From positions 75,625,463 to 75,689,462 of the forward strand of contig NC_092497.1 in assembly GCF_047495875.1 (NCBI RefSeq): 64,000 bases of DNA, given 5' to 3'. Positions within the stretch are counted from its first letter, which is position 1; each line of letters begins with the position of its first letter. The notes beneath the pieces were generated by a model. The model did no database searches and had not been told where the DNA came from. It saw only the letters and a program-made list of their open reading frames with translations. This document shows positions 37,461-47,950 of this stretch, piece by piece. The translations under genes were made by a program, and so were the position numbers. This DNA is from Pithys albifrons albifrons. Lineage: Eukaryota; Chordata; Aves; Passeriformes; Thamnophilidae.

Positions 37461-37880
37461 TGTCCCAGCCCCCAGGACATTCTTTCCAAAAACTTCTCTC
37501 TCTCCACATGCCCAGTTTGCTGTGCATGGGACCTGACTACGGGTAGACAGCATTTAACTGTTGTGCTGTCCCCTGCTCCTCGCAGACTCACAGCTGCTAT
37601 GTCCTCTCTCAAGAGAGATGGCACAGTATGGAACATATTTTCGAGATCTGGAGAGGAGAGCAAAGCTGTGAAAAAAAAAGCTCAGAGTGTGACTGTCATC
37701 CTTCAAATGTGCTTTCTTCTTTTTTTTTTTCTATTTCTTCTTAATAAAGGGAGAACTAAATCAAATTTTTTAAAGGAGGGAACTTGACTGAGGGAACATC
37801 TATCCTCTGGAAAGCAGGCTGAGCACTTAACAAATTCCATTATTTCAATTCTCACCTATTAAGCTAGGTTGTTCGTATTA
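37461..37880. other. Unannotated DNA
   Basis: No supported feature. It includes a pyrimidine-rich run near 37710-37740. Confidence 0.4.
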
Positions 37881-38135
37881 TCATAGCATGGTTTGTGTTG
37901 GAAAAGACCTTGAAGATCATGTAGTTCCAAACTCCCTGCCATGAGGAAGGGAGGCCACCCTCCACTAGGCCATGTTCCTCAAAGCCTCATGCAACCCAGC
38001 CTTGAACAATTCCAGGGATGGAGAGTCCAAAAACCTCTCTGGGCAACCTGTTGCAATTTCTCCCCACTTCCACAGTAAAGAATTTCCTCTTAAAAATTAA
38101 CCTAAACCTCCACTCTTTTATTTTAAAACCAATCC
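37881..38135 (-). mobile_element. CR1: CR1 LINE 3' fragment
   Basis: Starts TCATAGCATGGTTTGTGTTGG and continues with typical complement of the CR1 3' region (GACCTTGAAGATCAT, CCTCTCTGGGCAACCTGTT). Heavily 5'-truncated. Confidence 0.88.
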
Positions 38136-38589
38136 TCATATTGAGATCCATTAAGTCTCAAAAGACATTGTAAGTAAAGCCAGAGCTATTTTCAAAACCA
38201 GAATTTTGAAACTTCTGGCCAGGACCTAAGTTCAGGGCAAACAGCTAATTCTGCTTTCACTTCAAAAGGATGTTGTATCCTCTGCAAAACTGAGAAAAGT
38301 TGAGGACAGCAATTGCAGTGACTTTTTATTGTCTATATTTCTCTGGTATTTTTAGCAGTTACTGTAGGGGAAAAAAATGGCAGACACGAATTTAATTTTG
38401 CATGTTTGCATTACAGATATCCCAAGATTAATTCTTGCTGAGGTCAATTTCTAGGCTAATGAAGAACTGAATGATTTTTTTTATTTATTTGTGACAGTGA
38501 AGAGAGCTACTTGATCCTTCATAACTTCAATTAGGATCCCAAACAACAAAAATAAACTTCAAGTTTCCAATCCTCCTTCTTTCCTGCTA
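38136..38589. other. AT-rich unannotated DNA
   Basis: No supported feature before the CR1 5' UTR begins. Confidence 0.45.
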
Positions 38590-38861
38590 GCATTTGGCTG
38601 CTGCTTCTCCAACTGTTATCAGGTGAGTGAGAGGTGTGGCTTGCTGATTAGCAGCGAGTTGAGAAGGCTTTAAAAACATCTCTGGGGAGCGTGAGCAACC
38701 TGGAGCGCAGCGAACAGAAGCGGGCAAACAGGGGCGTGGCACATCAGTGAGGGCTTGGCACGGCAGTTCACGCAGGCAGGGTGAGCAGGTAGAGCACAAG
38801 CCCAGGTGTTTTGTGAGTTGTTTTTTATTTTGTTTTCTTTTCTCCATAACTCAAGGCAGTC
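38590..38861 (+). promoter_or_regulatory. CR1 5' UTR / internal promoter region
   Basis: GC- and CpG-enriched stretch with GGGGAGCGTGAGCAACC and GAGCGCAGCGAACAGAAGCG words typical of full-length CR1 5' ends, placed directly before the ORF1 start. Its presence shows this is one of the rare CR1 copies that is not 5'-truncated. The exact left edge is uncertain by some tens of bases. Confidence 0.65.
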
Positions 38862-39955
38862 ATGGCTTCCAAAAAAATGAAAGTTGTTGCTCCTGTTATC
38901 AGTAGAGATGTGTCAACACAGATAGAATCCTCTAAAAAGGATGCAGCCACTCAGGCCTCTGGCTGCATAGACTGTTTGAGCCTGGAACTGCTACCAGAGG
39001 ACAGTGTGAGAAGCACCTGCTTGCGATGTGAGCAGGTGAACGATTTGCTGTGTCTGGTGGCAGAGCTAAAGGAACAGGTGGAAAGGCTCAAAAGCATCAG
39101 GGAGAGTGAAAGGGAAATTGACTGGTGGAGTCACACCCTTTCCACTCCTAAGGAAGCCCAGCAGGAGGTGGTGAAGCCCAGCCCCTCCTGCCATCAGGCA
39201 GGCAGAATGGACCATATGGATGGGGAGGAATGGAAACAGGTGCCTGGTCATAGAGACAAAAACACCCCTCTCGACCCCTTTCACCTACCAGGGTGCCCTA
39301 AAAAACAGGTTTATGGCCCTGGACTCAAAAAGCCTGATGGAGGACAGTCAGGAGGAAGCTCTGTTACAAGGTTACCCCCAGTCTACTGGACGGGTTACAA
39401 CTAGAGATAAGAGGAAAAAGAGAAGGGTTGTTGTAATTGGTGACTCCCTTTTGATGGGAACTAACGGCCCTATATGTCGGCCAGACCCATCCCACAGGGA
39501 GGTTTGCTGCCTTCCCAGGGCCAGGGTGAGGGATATTACTAAGAAACTTCCTTAACTAATGAAACCCTCAGACTATTACCTGCTGTTGGTTGTACAGGTT
39601 GGAAGTGATGACATCAATGAAAGAAGTACCAGGGTAATTAAAAAAATTTCAAGGCAATGGCCCAATGATTTCATGGTACAGGAGCACAGGTAGTAATTGC
39701 CTCAGTTCCTGTGCTAGCCGGGATGAATGAGGAGATTAATGAGGAGATAAATGAGGAGAGGTTTAGGAAAGCCCAGCTTACCAATATGTGCCTTGGGGAC
39801 TGGTGCTATCATCAAAATTTTGGGGTTTTTGATCATGGGGCAAACTCCGTGTTGCCCAGTCTCCTCAAACCAGATGGGCTTCATTTATCTTGGAAGGGCA
39901 AAAGAACTGTAGCCCATAAGTTGGCAGGGCTGGTTGGGAGGGCTTTAAACTAGGT
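38862..39955 (+). pseudogene. CR1 ORF1 (zinc-finger/coiled-coil plus SGNH esterase), frameshifted
   Basis: ORF1 begins ATGGCTTCC at 38862. Residues about 25-60 carry a Cys-rich CIDC...CLRC pair, then a short Leu/Glu-rich coiled-coil-like segment (VAELKEQVERLK). A frameshift, probably near the A-run at about 39298, moves the reading to another frame. There the esterase block VVVIGDSLLMG, then CRPDPSHREVCCLP, can be read at 39427-39530. After further breaks the domain end follows at 39780-39953, with NFGVFDHG and PDGLHLS, which retains the Asp-x-x-His pair. Family knowledge gives RNA binding and esterase activity; neither is expected from this broken copy. Confidence 0.85.
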
Positions 39956-41109
39956 TTGAAGGGGAAAGGGGCTGAAACTGGGCTCTCCAGAGATAAGCCT
40001 ACGGGTGTAGAGCCCAAGTTGAGAGTAAAATCAATGGCCCAGCTGAAGTGCATGTACACCAATGCAGACAGTATGGGAAACAAACAAGAGGAGCTGGAAG
40101 CCACAGTGCAGCAGGAAAACTATGACATAGTTGCTGTCACAGAAACATGGTGGGATGACTCACATGACTGGAGTGCTGCTATGGGGGGCTACAAGCTCTT
40201 CAGAAAGGACAGACAGGATAGGAGAGGTGGAGGGGTGGCTTTATATGTTAGAGAGTCTCTTGACTCTGTTGAAGTTGAGGTCAGCAGTGACAAGGTTGAG
40301 TGCCTGTGGGCCAGAATCAGGGGGAAGGCCAACAAGGCTGCCACCCTTGTGGGTGTCTGTTACAGACCACCCAACCAGGATGATGAAGGAGATGAATTAT
40401 TCTACAAGCAGCTGGCGGATGTCTCAAAATCTCCAGCCCTTGTTTTTGTGGGTGACTTTAACCTGCCAGGTGTCTGCTGGGAGCTTCATACTGCAGAGAA
40501 GAGGCAGTCAAGGAGGTTCCTGGAGTGTATAGAGAACAATTTCCTTCGCCAACTGGTAAAAGAGCCTACCAGGGGTAAGGCCCCGCTAGACCTACTGTTT
40601 ACAAACAGAGAGGGGCTGGTGGCTGATGTAGTGGTTGGAGGCCACCTGGGGCATAATGACCATGAAATAATAGAATTTTCAATACTCAGGGATGCAAGGA
40701 GAGGCATCATTAAAACCTCTACACTGGACTTCCGGAGGGCAGATATTGGCCTATTCAAAAGACTAATTCAGAGCATACCCTGGGAAACAACCCTTAAAAA
40801 CAAGGGGGTCCAGGAGGGATGGACATGTTTCAAGCAGGAAATTTTGAGTGCACAGGAACACGCTATACCAGTGTGCCAAAAGGCCAGCTGGAGGGGAAGA
40901 CAACTGGCTTGGTTAAATAGGAAAATTCAGGAAGAAATCAGGGATAAAAAGAAAGTTTATGGACTGTGGGAAAAAAGGGCTGGCTACTTATAAAAGTCTA
41001 GGAAGATAGCTAGGTCACGCAGAAAAAAATCAGGGAAAGAAAAGTGCAATTTGAAGTTAATTTGGCTAATTCTTTTAGGGATAACAAACAGTCCATCTAT
41101 AAATACACT
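39956..41109 (+). pseudogene. CR1 ORF2, N-terminal part: APE-type endonuclease
   Basis: An open stretch of 345 codons to 40993 covers the endonuclease: TNADSMGNKQEEL (the Asn-containing start motif), VTETWWDDSHDW (catalytic Glu), RRGGGVALYVRES, VCYRPPNQDDE, VFVGDFNLPGV (Asp/Asn pair) and GHNDHEIIEFSI (Ser-Asp-His-type end, here Asn-Asp-His). A stop and frameshift follow at 40991. The reading can still be traced to the RTE insertion at 41109. In the family, this domain nicks target DNA for target-primed reverse transcription. Confidence 0.9.
41099..41109. repeat. Target-site duplication of the RTE, left copy
   Basis: ATAAATACACT here and ATAAATACATT at 45438-45448 are an 11-bp direct pair with one mismatch, lying exactly at the two CR1/RTE junctions. 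Confidence 0.85.
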
Positions 41110-41159
41110 CATCATCATGGCCAGGCTTCGCGAACGAAGATTTGGGAAGGGCACTACCC

Positions 41160-44100
41160 ACGCTTGCTGCAAGCGTGCTGGTGGCTAAAAATTACCGATA
41201 CGGGATAGGCAGGTCTGGTCACAAAAGGCAGAGTGGAAAGTCTCCTTAGGTGATATTGGTGAGGAACAGTTCTTTCTGTGTTGTCTTTTTTCCTCAAGAC
41301 TGACTCTGTGTGTGTTCTCAAAGGAAGCAGCAGCATCATGAATGGTGTGTCTCCATGAATCCCAATTGGAGGCCAGAGTGGACCATTAATGGCAGTCAAT
41401 ATGGCCAAGGCTGAGGTGTTGTTTCAGGGAGTCCTTATATCTCTTCTTCGGGCTCCTCTCTTGCGGCAGCCGGTGGTGAGTTCTCCATAGAGCACAATCT
41501 TTGGAAGGCGGTGATCCTCCATTCTGGAGAGGTGCCCTGCCAAGTGCAGCTGCTTTCTCATCAGCATGGCCTCCAAGAACCCTGCCTGTTCAAGATCCCT
41601 ACCTCTTCAAGAAGAGACACACTGGTCACGTAATCAGACCAGTGGATGTTTAGGATTGGGGATGTGGGGATGATGGAAGACTTCCTGAGGTGCAGGTTGG
41701 TAGAGAACTTCTCTCTTCTTCAAGCTGACTTCCAGCCCAAAAAGCTCAGCAGCCTCTGCAAAGCAGGATGTGAAGTGCTGCAGAGCTGCTTCTGTGTGAG
41801 CAATGAGGGCGGCATCATCAGCAAAAAGCAGCTCACGGACAAGGTGATTCAGGGTCTTGGTGTGGGCTTTCAGTCGCCTTAGGTTGAATAGGCTTCCATC
41901 GGTACGATATCGGATGTAGATGCTGTTTTCTTCATCAAGTTCTGCCGTGACTCTTTGGAGCAACATGCTGAAGAAGAATGTGAATAGAGTTGGTGCAAGA
42001 ATGCAACCTTGTTTCACACCACTGGTTATTGGAAAGGTTTTAGAGAGTGCATCGCCATATCTGACCTGACCACTTTGATCCTCCTCTAGCAGGATGAACA
42101 TTTTGAGGAACTTGAGGGGACATCCTAAATGTTCCAAGATCTGCCACAGGCCTTTTGTGCTCACAGTGTCAAACGCTTTGGTGAGGTCAACAAAGGTTAC
42201 ACAGAGCCCTTTGTTCTGTTCCCTACACTTCTCTTGTAGTTGTCTGGGAACAAATACCATGTGTGTGGTGCTTCTGTTGGCTTGGAAATCACACTGGCTT
42301 TCAGGTAGAAATTCTTCTGCGATAGCAGGTACTAATCTGTTCAGAAGTATTTTTGCAAAGATTTTACCAGCAATGGAGAGCAAAATAATACCTTGGTAAT
42401 TCGAGCAGTCTGATTTTTCTCCTTTCTTCTTGAAGAAGGTGATGATGACTGTGTCATGGAGATCTGATGGTAGATCCCCTTGTTCCCAGCAATGCACAAC
42501 AAGCCTGTGTGTCTTGGTTTGAGATAAGCAATTGCCAACCCCCTCAAGCACAGAGAGAAAAGCCTCCCTCCTAACACCAGGGAAAGGGAGGAAAAGAGAG
42601 GGGAAAGAAAAAAAACACTTCAAACCGCATTTGTACTAAATCTACATATATTTTTCACAGAAAGAAAGAGACAATTAGAAGAGAGTACAAATATACACTC
42701 ACACAAGTCTGCAAAAAGTTCCCCACCTCAGCTTCATAACGAACACACAAATTCTACTGTCCTAACTACACATTACTTAAGAAGGAGCTTATTCCCCAGG
42801 GAGACAAACCCAAGCAAAAAGGAAAGACCCAGAACAACACATTTTACTTTCCTGAGGTACCCTGTGAGCCAGTGGTGGGCCTGGTCCTCTCCATCCCCCC
42901 TGGGGCAGCATCGTGCGTCCTCCCAAGAGGAGGGCTGAGAAGCAACTGACTTAACCATTCCCACACTGGTTCCTACTTCCCTGGAGATGATGTCATAATG
43001 TGGAATGGAATACAAACTTACTGGCTAGAAGAGGTCAGCTGTCAGCTCAGCCCAGCTCAAGTCAGCTGACAGCTTCGGCCTAGTCCAGACTTCAGAGCCC
43101 AAATCTAGGCCCACCTAGGTGAACCCATAACACTGTGAAATTTGGCATGAAGTGCTTGACCTCCATGCTTCCAGATTTCGGGTGGAATTTCATCCACCAC
43201 AGCTGCCTTGCCAGTTTTCACCTGCTGTATGGCCTTAAGTGTCTGTCCCATAGTAGGGGCTGCATCCAATTCAGTTTTCACCAGTTGTTGTGTAATGTGC
43301 AGAATTGCTGAGCCTTGGACTACACAGTTGGCACTGAAGAGAGTCTGAAAATGCTCAGACCGTCGGTTCAGGATGGAGGTTTTATCTGTGAGAAGTATTT
43401 GACCATCTGCACTGAGTAGGGGGCTTTGAACCTGGTGTGTGGGTCCGTACACTGCTTTCAGAGCCTCATAGAATCCTCTTTAGTCACCCAAATCTGCCCA
43501 TAGTTGTGTCTTTTCTGCTAGGTCGAGCCACGATTTGTTCTGGATGTCTCGAAGTTTCTGTTGGAGCTTACTGCATGCAAGACGAAAGGTGGCTTTTCTT
43601 ATATGGCAAGATGGCTGAGCAAGGGGTACTTGGTGAGCAGTTCTCTTCTTCTTCAATAGTTCATGGATCTCTTGATTGTTTTCATCAACCCAGTCTTTGT
43701 TTTTCTTGGAGGAGAACCCTAGGGACTCTTCAGAGGACTGCAGGATGCAATTTTTAATATGCTGTCAAAGTGCTTCAGGAGAGGGATCTATGGGATTATC
43801 TTTAAGTCTAGTTTGAAGGTTTCCCTGGAAGCTGTCTCTCGCTGTACCTGTTTGAAGATTGTTAACTTGGAGCCTCCTCCTTGGAATGCCACCTCTCTAA
43901 GGTTTGGGCTTGAAGTGGAGGTTAAGTTTGCAGTGCACAAGGCTGTGGTCTGTTTGACATTCTGCACTCGGCATCACTCGAGTATGACGGACATCACCAG
44001 CATTTCTCTGTTGGACTAAGACATAGTCAATGAGGTGCCAGTGCTTGGATCGAGGATGCAACCAGGTTGTCTTTAGGCTGTCCTTCTGTTGAAAGACAGT

Positions 44101-44699
44101 GTTGGTGATGGTGAGCTGCGATTCTGCACAAAACTCTAGCAGGAGAAGTCCATTGTTGTTGCAGTTTCCAACACCATGCTTTCCCAGGACTCCTTTTCCA
44201 GGCTTCAGAGTTCTTACTTACTCTGGCATAGAAGTCACCAAGGATTATGATCTTATCATCTGCAGGAACCTTTTGGGTGAGGCGGTGCAGGTCGGTGTAG
44301 AATTTGTCTTTTTCCGCTGGGTCAGCTTGGAGAGTTGGGGCATATACGCCAAAAAGAACAACATGTTGCTTGTTGTGTATGGGAGGCGTAAGGACATAAT
44401 GCGATCGGAATGACCTGTTGTCAGATTTTCAAGTTTGGAGGCAATGGAGTTTTTAATCATGAAACCAACTCCTGAAAGGTGTCTTTCGGTTTTGGGTTTG
44501 CCTGAGCAGTAGAGTGTGTAGCCGGCACCATGTTCTTTAAGGCTGCCTTCCTCGTGAAGGCAAACTTCACTGAGAGCAGCAATGCTGATGTTGAGTTCTG
44601 TTCATGGGCAATTAGAGCAGAACGATGCTCAGGACATCCACTATCCCCAGTATCAAGCATGGTTCTTATGTTCCAACATGCGAGTGTTAGTTTGAACAC
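41160..44699 (-). pseudogene. RTE ORF2: endonuclease, linker, reverse transcriptase
   Basis: Minus-strand reading, roughly 960 codons without the LTR. The N-terminal endonuclease starts with LTLACWNIRTML (44457-44699) but is badly frameshifted through 43500-44450. The linker is at 43140-43452 (GKAAVVDEIPPEIWKHGG). The RT is at 41634-42509: NYQGIILLSIAGKIFAKIL, FVDLTKAFDTVS, SGVKQGCILAP and FADDAALIAHTEAAL, with both catalytic aspartates at about 41812-41826. A C-terminal Cys/His region ends with HQHACSKRG near 41160. LTR B cuts it at 42510. Inactive. Confidence 0.88.
42510..43132 (-). mobile_element. Solo LTR, family B (copy 2), nested in RTE
   Basis: 623 bp, minus-strand sense from TGTTATGGGTTCACC to CTCAAACCAAGACA, with a perfect 5-bp duplication CTGTG (42505-42509 and 43133-43137). 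Its start, an internal CTTGAGCTGGGCTGAGCT and its end match the LTR at 26287-26962. A CpG-containing middle and a T-rich U5 are present. It is the youngest layer of this three-level nest. Confidence 0.93.
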
Positions 44700-44719
44700 A
44701 CCTTTGGAGGCAGGTGTAT

Positions 44720-45437
44720 GCCTTTGAATTCTCTTTGTTCTTGTTTGACCGCATGGAAGATGCTGGTTGGCCGCGGTTATCCAGCCGGGTGTAGAGATGA
44801 GCTTTGTTTAGGACACCTTTGCTAGGCCCCTCTTCATGTGGAGCAAGCAGTGCTGTCCTTAGAAAAGGCTGCTTGGTCGTTCAGGATGCTGCTGCAAGAG
44901 ACTGTCATCTCCGGGGCCAATCTCGAATGACCAATATCCTGAACCGCCTGCATGCAGGGTTGGGTCTGCGGCTTCCAGCTGCTTCCTATTACCTGACGGT
45001 TTCAATCCTCACCTGTCACTACAGAGGTTTGCAATGTGGGTGAACCCTTCAAGCCTGTGCAATGGATTTTTTAGGTGAGGGACAGCGTGCACAGAACTGG
45101 CCCCACCCTTTACTCCTAAGGTTTATCTGAACAGCCTAGCGAGCTTGGACAATGACAGCAAATAACTCAGGATGTAGGTTTGGTTAGAGTATCCTTCTCT
45201 TTGATAGATGGCCTTACAGGGCTAAGCGAGCTCCATCTGCCCAGGTTTGGGGTTGGATGGTTGCCAGACGGCTAGCGAGCCCATCCTGCCCGCGGACACC
45301 CTTTGTCTGACCCTTCAGCTGAGACCTGTCTGGCATGGGAGACCCTACCAGTGGCACAAACCACCTCCGGCATAGCTCTCAACCTCATGAGGGCACGCAA
45401 GCTTCTTCCCCGTGACAAGGAGGTGTCCCTGGAGAAG
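44720..45437 (-). promoter_or_regulatory. RTE 5' UTR, source of the 5S SINE body
   Basis: Minus-strand 5' region of the RTE. It opens with CTTGTCACGGGGAAGAAGC and contains GTCTCAGCTGAAGGGTCAG. The segment 45036-45172 aligns with the body of the two 5S SINEs through GTCCAAGCTCGCT, GGGGCCAGTTCTGTGCACGC and CCTCACCTAAAA. It lacks a 5S head of its own; the 5S-like homology begins only at the point where the SINE head is joined. Confidence 0.75.
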
Positions 45438-45448
45438 ATAAATACATT
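45438..45448. repeat. Target-site duplication of the RTE, right copy
   Basis: ATAAATACATT, partner of 41099-41109. CR1 coding resumes here. Confidence 0.85.
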
Positions 45449-46946
45449 AATAACAAAAGAAAGGGCAAGGAAAACCTCCATTCTCTGTTGGACTTAGAGG
45501 AAAATATAGTTAACAAACATGAGGAAAAGGCTGAGGTACTTAACACCTACTTTGCCTCAGTTTTTACCAGTAGGACAGGTGGCCCTCAAGAGAACTGGCC
45601 TCTGGAGCACGTAGACAGAGGGAGCTGAATAGCTCCCCTAAATTCCAGGAGGAAATAGTGACTGAGCCATCTGGATCCTCACAAGTCTATGGGTCCAGAT
45701 GGGATCCATTCCAGGACGATGAGGGAGCTGGCAGAAGAGCTTGCCAAGCCGCTCTCCATCATCTTCCAACAGTCCTGGCTCTCTGAGAAGACCCCAGATG
45801 ACTGGAGGTTGGAAAATGTCACCCCAATCCACAAAAAGGGCTGTAAGGCTGACCCTGGCAACTACAGGCCTGTCAGCCTGACCTCTGTGCCTGGCAGGGT
45901 TATGGAGCAGATCATCCTGAGTGCAATCACACAGCACCTGCAGGATGGACAAGGGATTAGATCCAGCCAGCATGGGTTTAGGAGGGGCACGTCCTGTCTG
46001 ACCAACCTGATCTCTTTTTACGATCAGGTGACCCACCTGGTGGATGAGGGGAAGGCTGTGAATGTGGTCTGTCTGGACTTCAGCAAGGTCTTTGATACTG
46101 TCTCCCATAATATACTCCTGGAAAAGCTGGTAGCCCATGCTTTGGACAAGTGTACCCTCTCCTGGATTAGGAGCTGGCTGGAGGGTCGGGCCCAGAGAGT
46201 GCTGGTGAACGGAGCTGCATCCAGCTGGCGGCCAGTCACCAGTGGTGTTCCCCAGGGGTCTGCGTTGGGTCCAGTCCTGTTTAACATCTTTCTTGATGAT
46301 TTAGATGAGGGGATTGAGTCCATCATCAGCAAATTTGCTGATGACACCAAGCTGGGAGGGAGTGTTGACCTGCTGGAAGGCAGGAGGGCTCTGCAGAGGG
46401 ATCTGGATAGACTTGAGAGATGGGCTGAAGTTCAATAAGGCCAAGTGCCGGGTCCTGCACTTTGGCCACAACAACCCCCTGCAGCACTACAGGCTGGGCA
46501 CAGAGTGGCTGGAGAGCAGCCAGGCAGAAAGGGACCTTGGGGTACTAACTGACAGGAAGCTCAACATGAGCCAACAGTGAGCCCAGGTGGCCAAGAAGGC
46601 CAATGGGATCCTGGCCTGTATCAAAAATAGCGTGGCCAGCAGGACCAGGGAAGTGATCCTTCCCCTGTACTCTGCGTTGGTGAGGCCACACCTTGAGTAT
46701 TGTGTTCAGTTCTGGGCCCCTCAGTTCAGGAAAGATATTGAGGTGCTGGAGTGGGTCCAGAGAACAGCAACAAGGCTGGTGAAGGGACTGGAGCATAAGT
46801 CCTATGGGGAGAGGCTGAGGGAGCTGGGGTTGTTTAGCCTGGAGAAGAGGAGGCTTAGAGGTGACTTCATCACTGCCTATAACTACCTGAAGGGAAGTTC
46901 TAGCCAGGTGGGGGTTGGTCTTCTTTTCCCAGGCACTCAGCAGTAG
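45438..46946 (+). pseudogene. CR1 ORF2, C-terminal part: reverse transcriptase and tail
   Basis: Continues the interrupted CR1 ORF2. The RT core is open at 45689-46438 with [73 protein letters not shown] and FADDTKLGG (catalytic pair at 46334-46345). After a frameshift near 46430 come [15 protein letters not shown] and [16 protein letters not shown] stop at about 46578 is followed by [19 protein letters not shown] to 46946. The RT domain looks well preserved compared with the other CR1 copies here, but breaks prevent a full-length product. Confidence 0.9.
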
Positions 46947-47382
46947 GACAAGGGGGCACGGGCTTAAGCTCTGCCAGGGGAAATTTAAGTTGGATATCAG
47001 AAAAAAATTCTTTACAGAGAGAGGATCAGAAAAGAATTCTTTACAGAGAGAGTAATCAGACATTGGAATGGCCTAACCAGAGAGGCCGTGGATTCACCAT
47101 CACTGGAGGTTTTTAAACTGAGATTGGACGTGGCAGTGAGTGCCATGATCTAGTAAATGGACTGGAGTTGGACCAAGGGTTGGACCAATGATCTCTGAGG
47201 TCTTTTCCAACCCAATCGATTCTGTGATTCTGTGATTCTATTCTATGATTCTGTTTTTTCAGTCTTTGTATCTCCCGTGGTCTGGAGAACAAAACATCAA
47301 TTATTCCTTTTTGCTTTGTCATAAGGAGGAAAAAAGAGTATGAATAACAGCCCATTTAAAAAACTTGAAAAGCAATTTATAT

Positions 47383-47950
47383 TGATACCTTGAGAGACTC
47401 CAGCAAAGCAGGACTCAGAGCCACATTAGTGTGGAATAAGATAAAAAGTGAAAGTCCTTTAATATCAGGCCTAGGGCCCACAGGAATACATATCAACACG
47501 TCAAACACTGATTTCCATGGTTTTTATAATATTGTCTGTCCAATCCCCAGTTCACACATCTTTCAGTTCAGCCCCCGCCTACCCCTGGTCACACCTCCTC
47601 AGGATTTGAGTCTGGGGTCAGTGGGACCCTGTCTTCATCATTTTTCTCTTCCTCAGAACACATAGGGCCCTTGGAGCTTTTCCACTGTTCTTAGGCCCAA
47701 GGTTGTTGGCTCATGTTTATGTCTCATTCTTCAGGCCTTCTGATATTCTTCAGCTTTCTGCCTTGAAGAGAAGTCTAAACAGCTTAACCAAATTTGAGCT
47801 ACTGATATGTGGCAGAGGTTTGCATGTATAAACCTTGAACTTAAGCTGCTAGAAATATAAAGACACTAAATCTACATGTTACTACAGTTACTTCTAAAAT
47901 CTATAAAAATGAAAACAAAATCCAAAAAATTAAAAACCCCTACGGCATCA
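47383..47950 (-). mobile_element. Solo LTR, family F (copy 1)
   Basis: Minus-strand sense begins TGATGCCGTAGGGG (at 47950) and ends CAAGGTATCA (47383), with TATA-like ATTATAAAAACC, ATTAAAGG and the U5 words CACTAATGTGGCTCTGAG and GCTGGAGTCTCTC. The first 400 bases align with plus-strand 63574-64000, confirming a repeat family and its left end. Flanks (TATAT / TATTC) do not give a clean duplication. Confidence 0.75.

Larger units (their letters stand above)
41110..45437 (-). mobile_element. AviRTE: Near full-length RTE-clade LINE (AviRTE-like), nested in CR1
   Basis: 4.33 kb, of which 623 bp is a nested LTR, leaving about 3.7 kb, a full-length size for RTE. It has a 5' UTR (about 45437-44720), one long ORF (EN plus RT) and a short 3' UTR ending in ATGATGATGA (complement of 41110-41119). 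Both the 5' UTR (45036-45172) and the 3' end (41111-41160) are shared with the 5S SINEs of this window. The AviRTE name is from recalled family features (ACWNIRTM start, FADDAALIAH, short repeat tail), not from a database search. Confidence 0.88.
38590..47254 (+). mobile_element. CR1: Near full-length CR1 LINE split by a nested RTE
   Basis: The CR1 consists of 38590-41109 and 45438-47254, about 4.3 kb once the insert is removed, close to a complete CR1. It has a GC-rich 5' UTR (38590-38861), ORF1, ORF2 with endonuclease and reverse transcriptase, a 3' UTR, and the terminal repeat TGTGATTCTGTGATTCTATTC at about 47220-47254. The RTE interrupts ORF2 between the endonuclease and the RT. The CR1 frame on the left ends at a Lys-Tyr-Thr codon run and on the right resumes at Lys-Tyr-Ile-Asn-Asn. 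Several frameshifts and stops make it inactive. Confidence 0.93.

Noticed and set aside
41634..42623. 329-codon minus frame as an intact gene
   Set aside because: The last part before the RTE homology begins is LTR B sequence read through by chance; the remainder is a fragment of RTE reverse transcriptase.
45689..46438. 249-codon open frame as a possible host gene
   Set aside because: It is the CR1 reverse transcriptase (PVSL, SGVPQGS and FADD motifs) in a nested, broken element.
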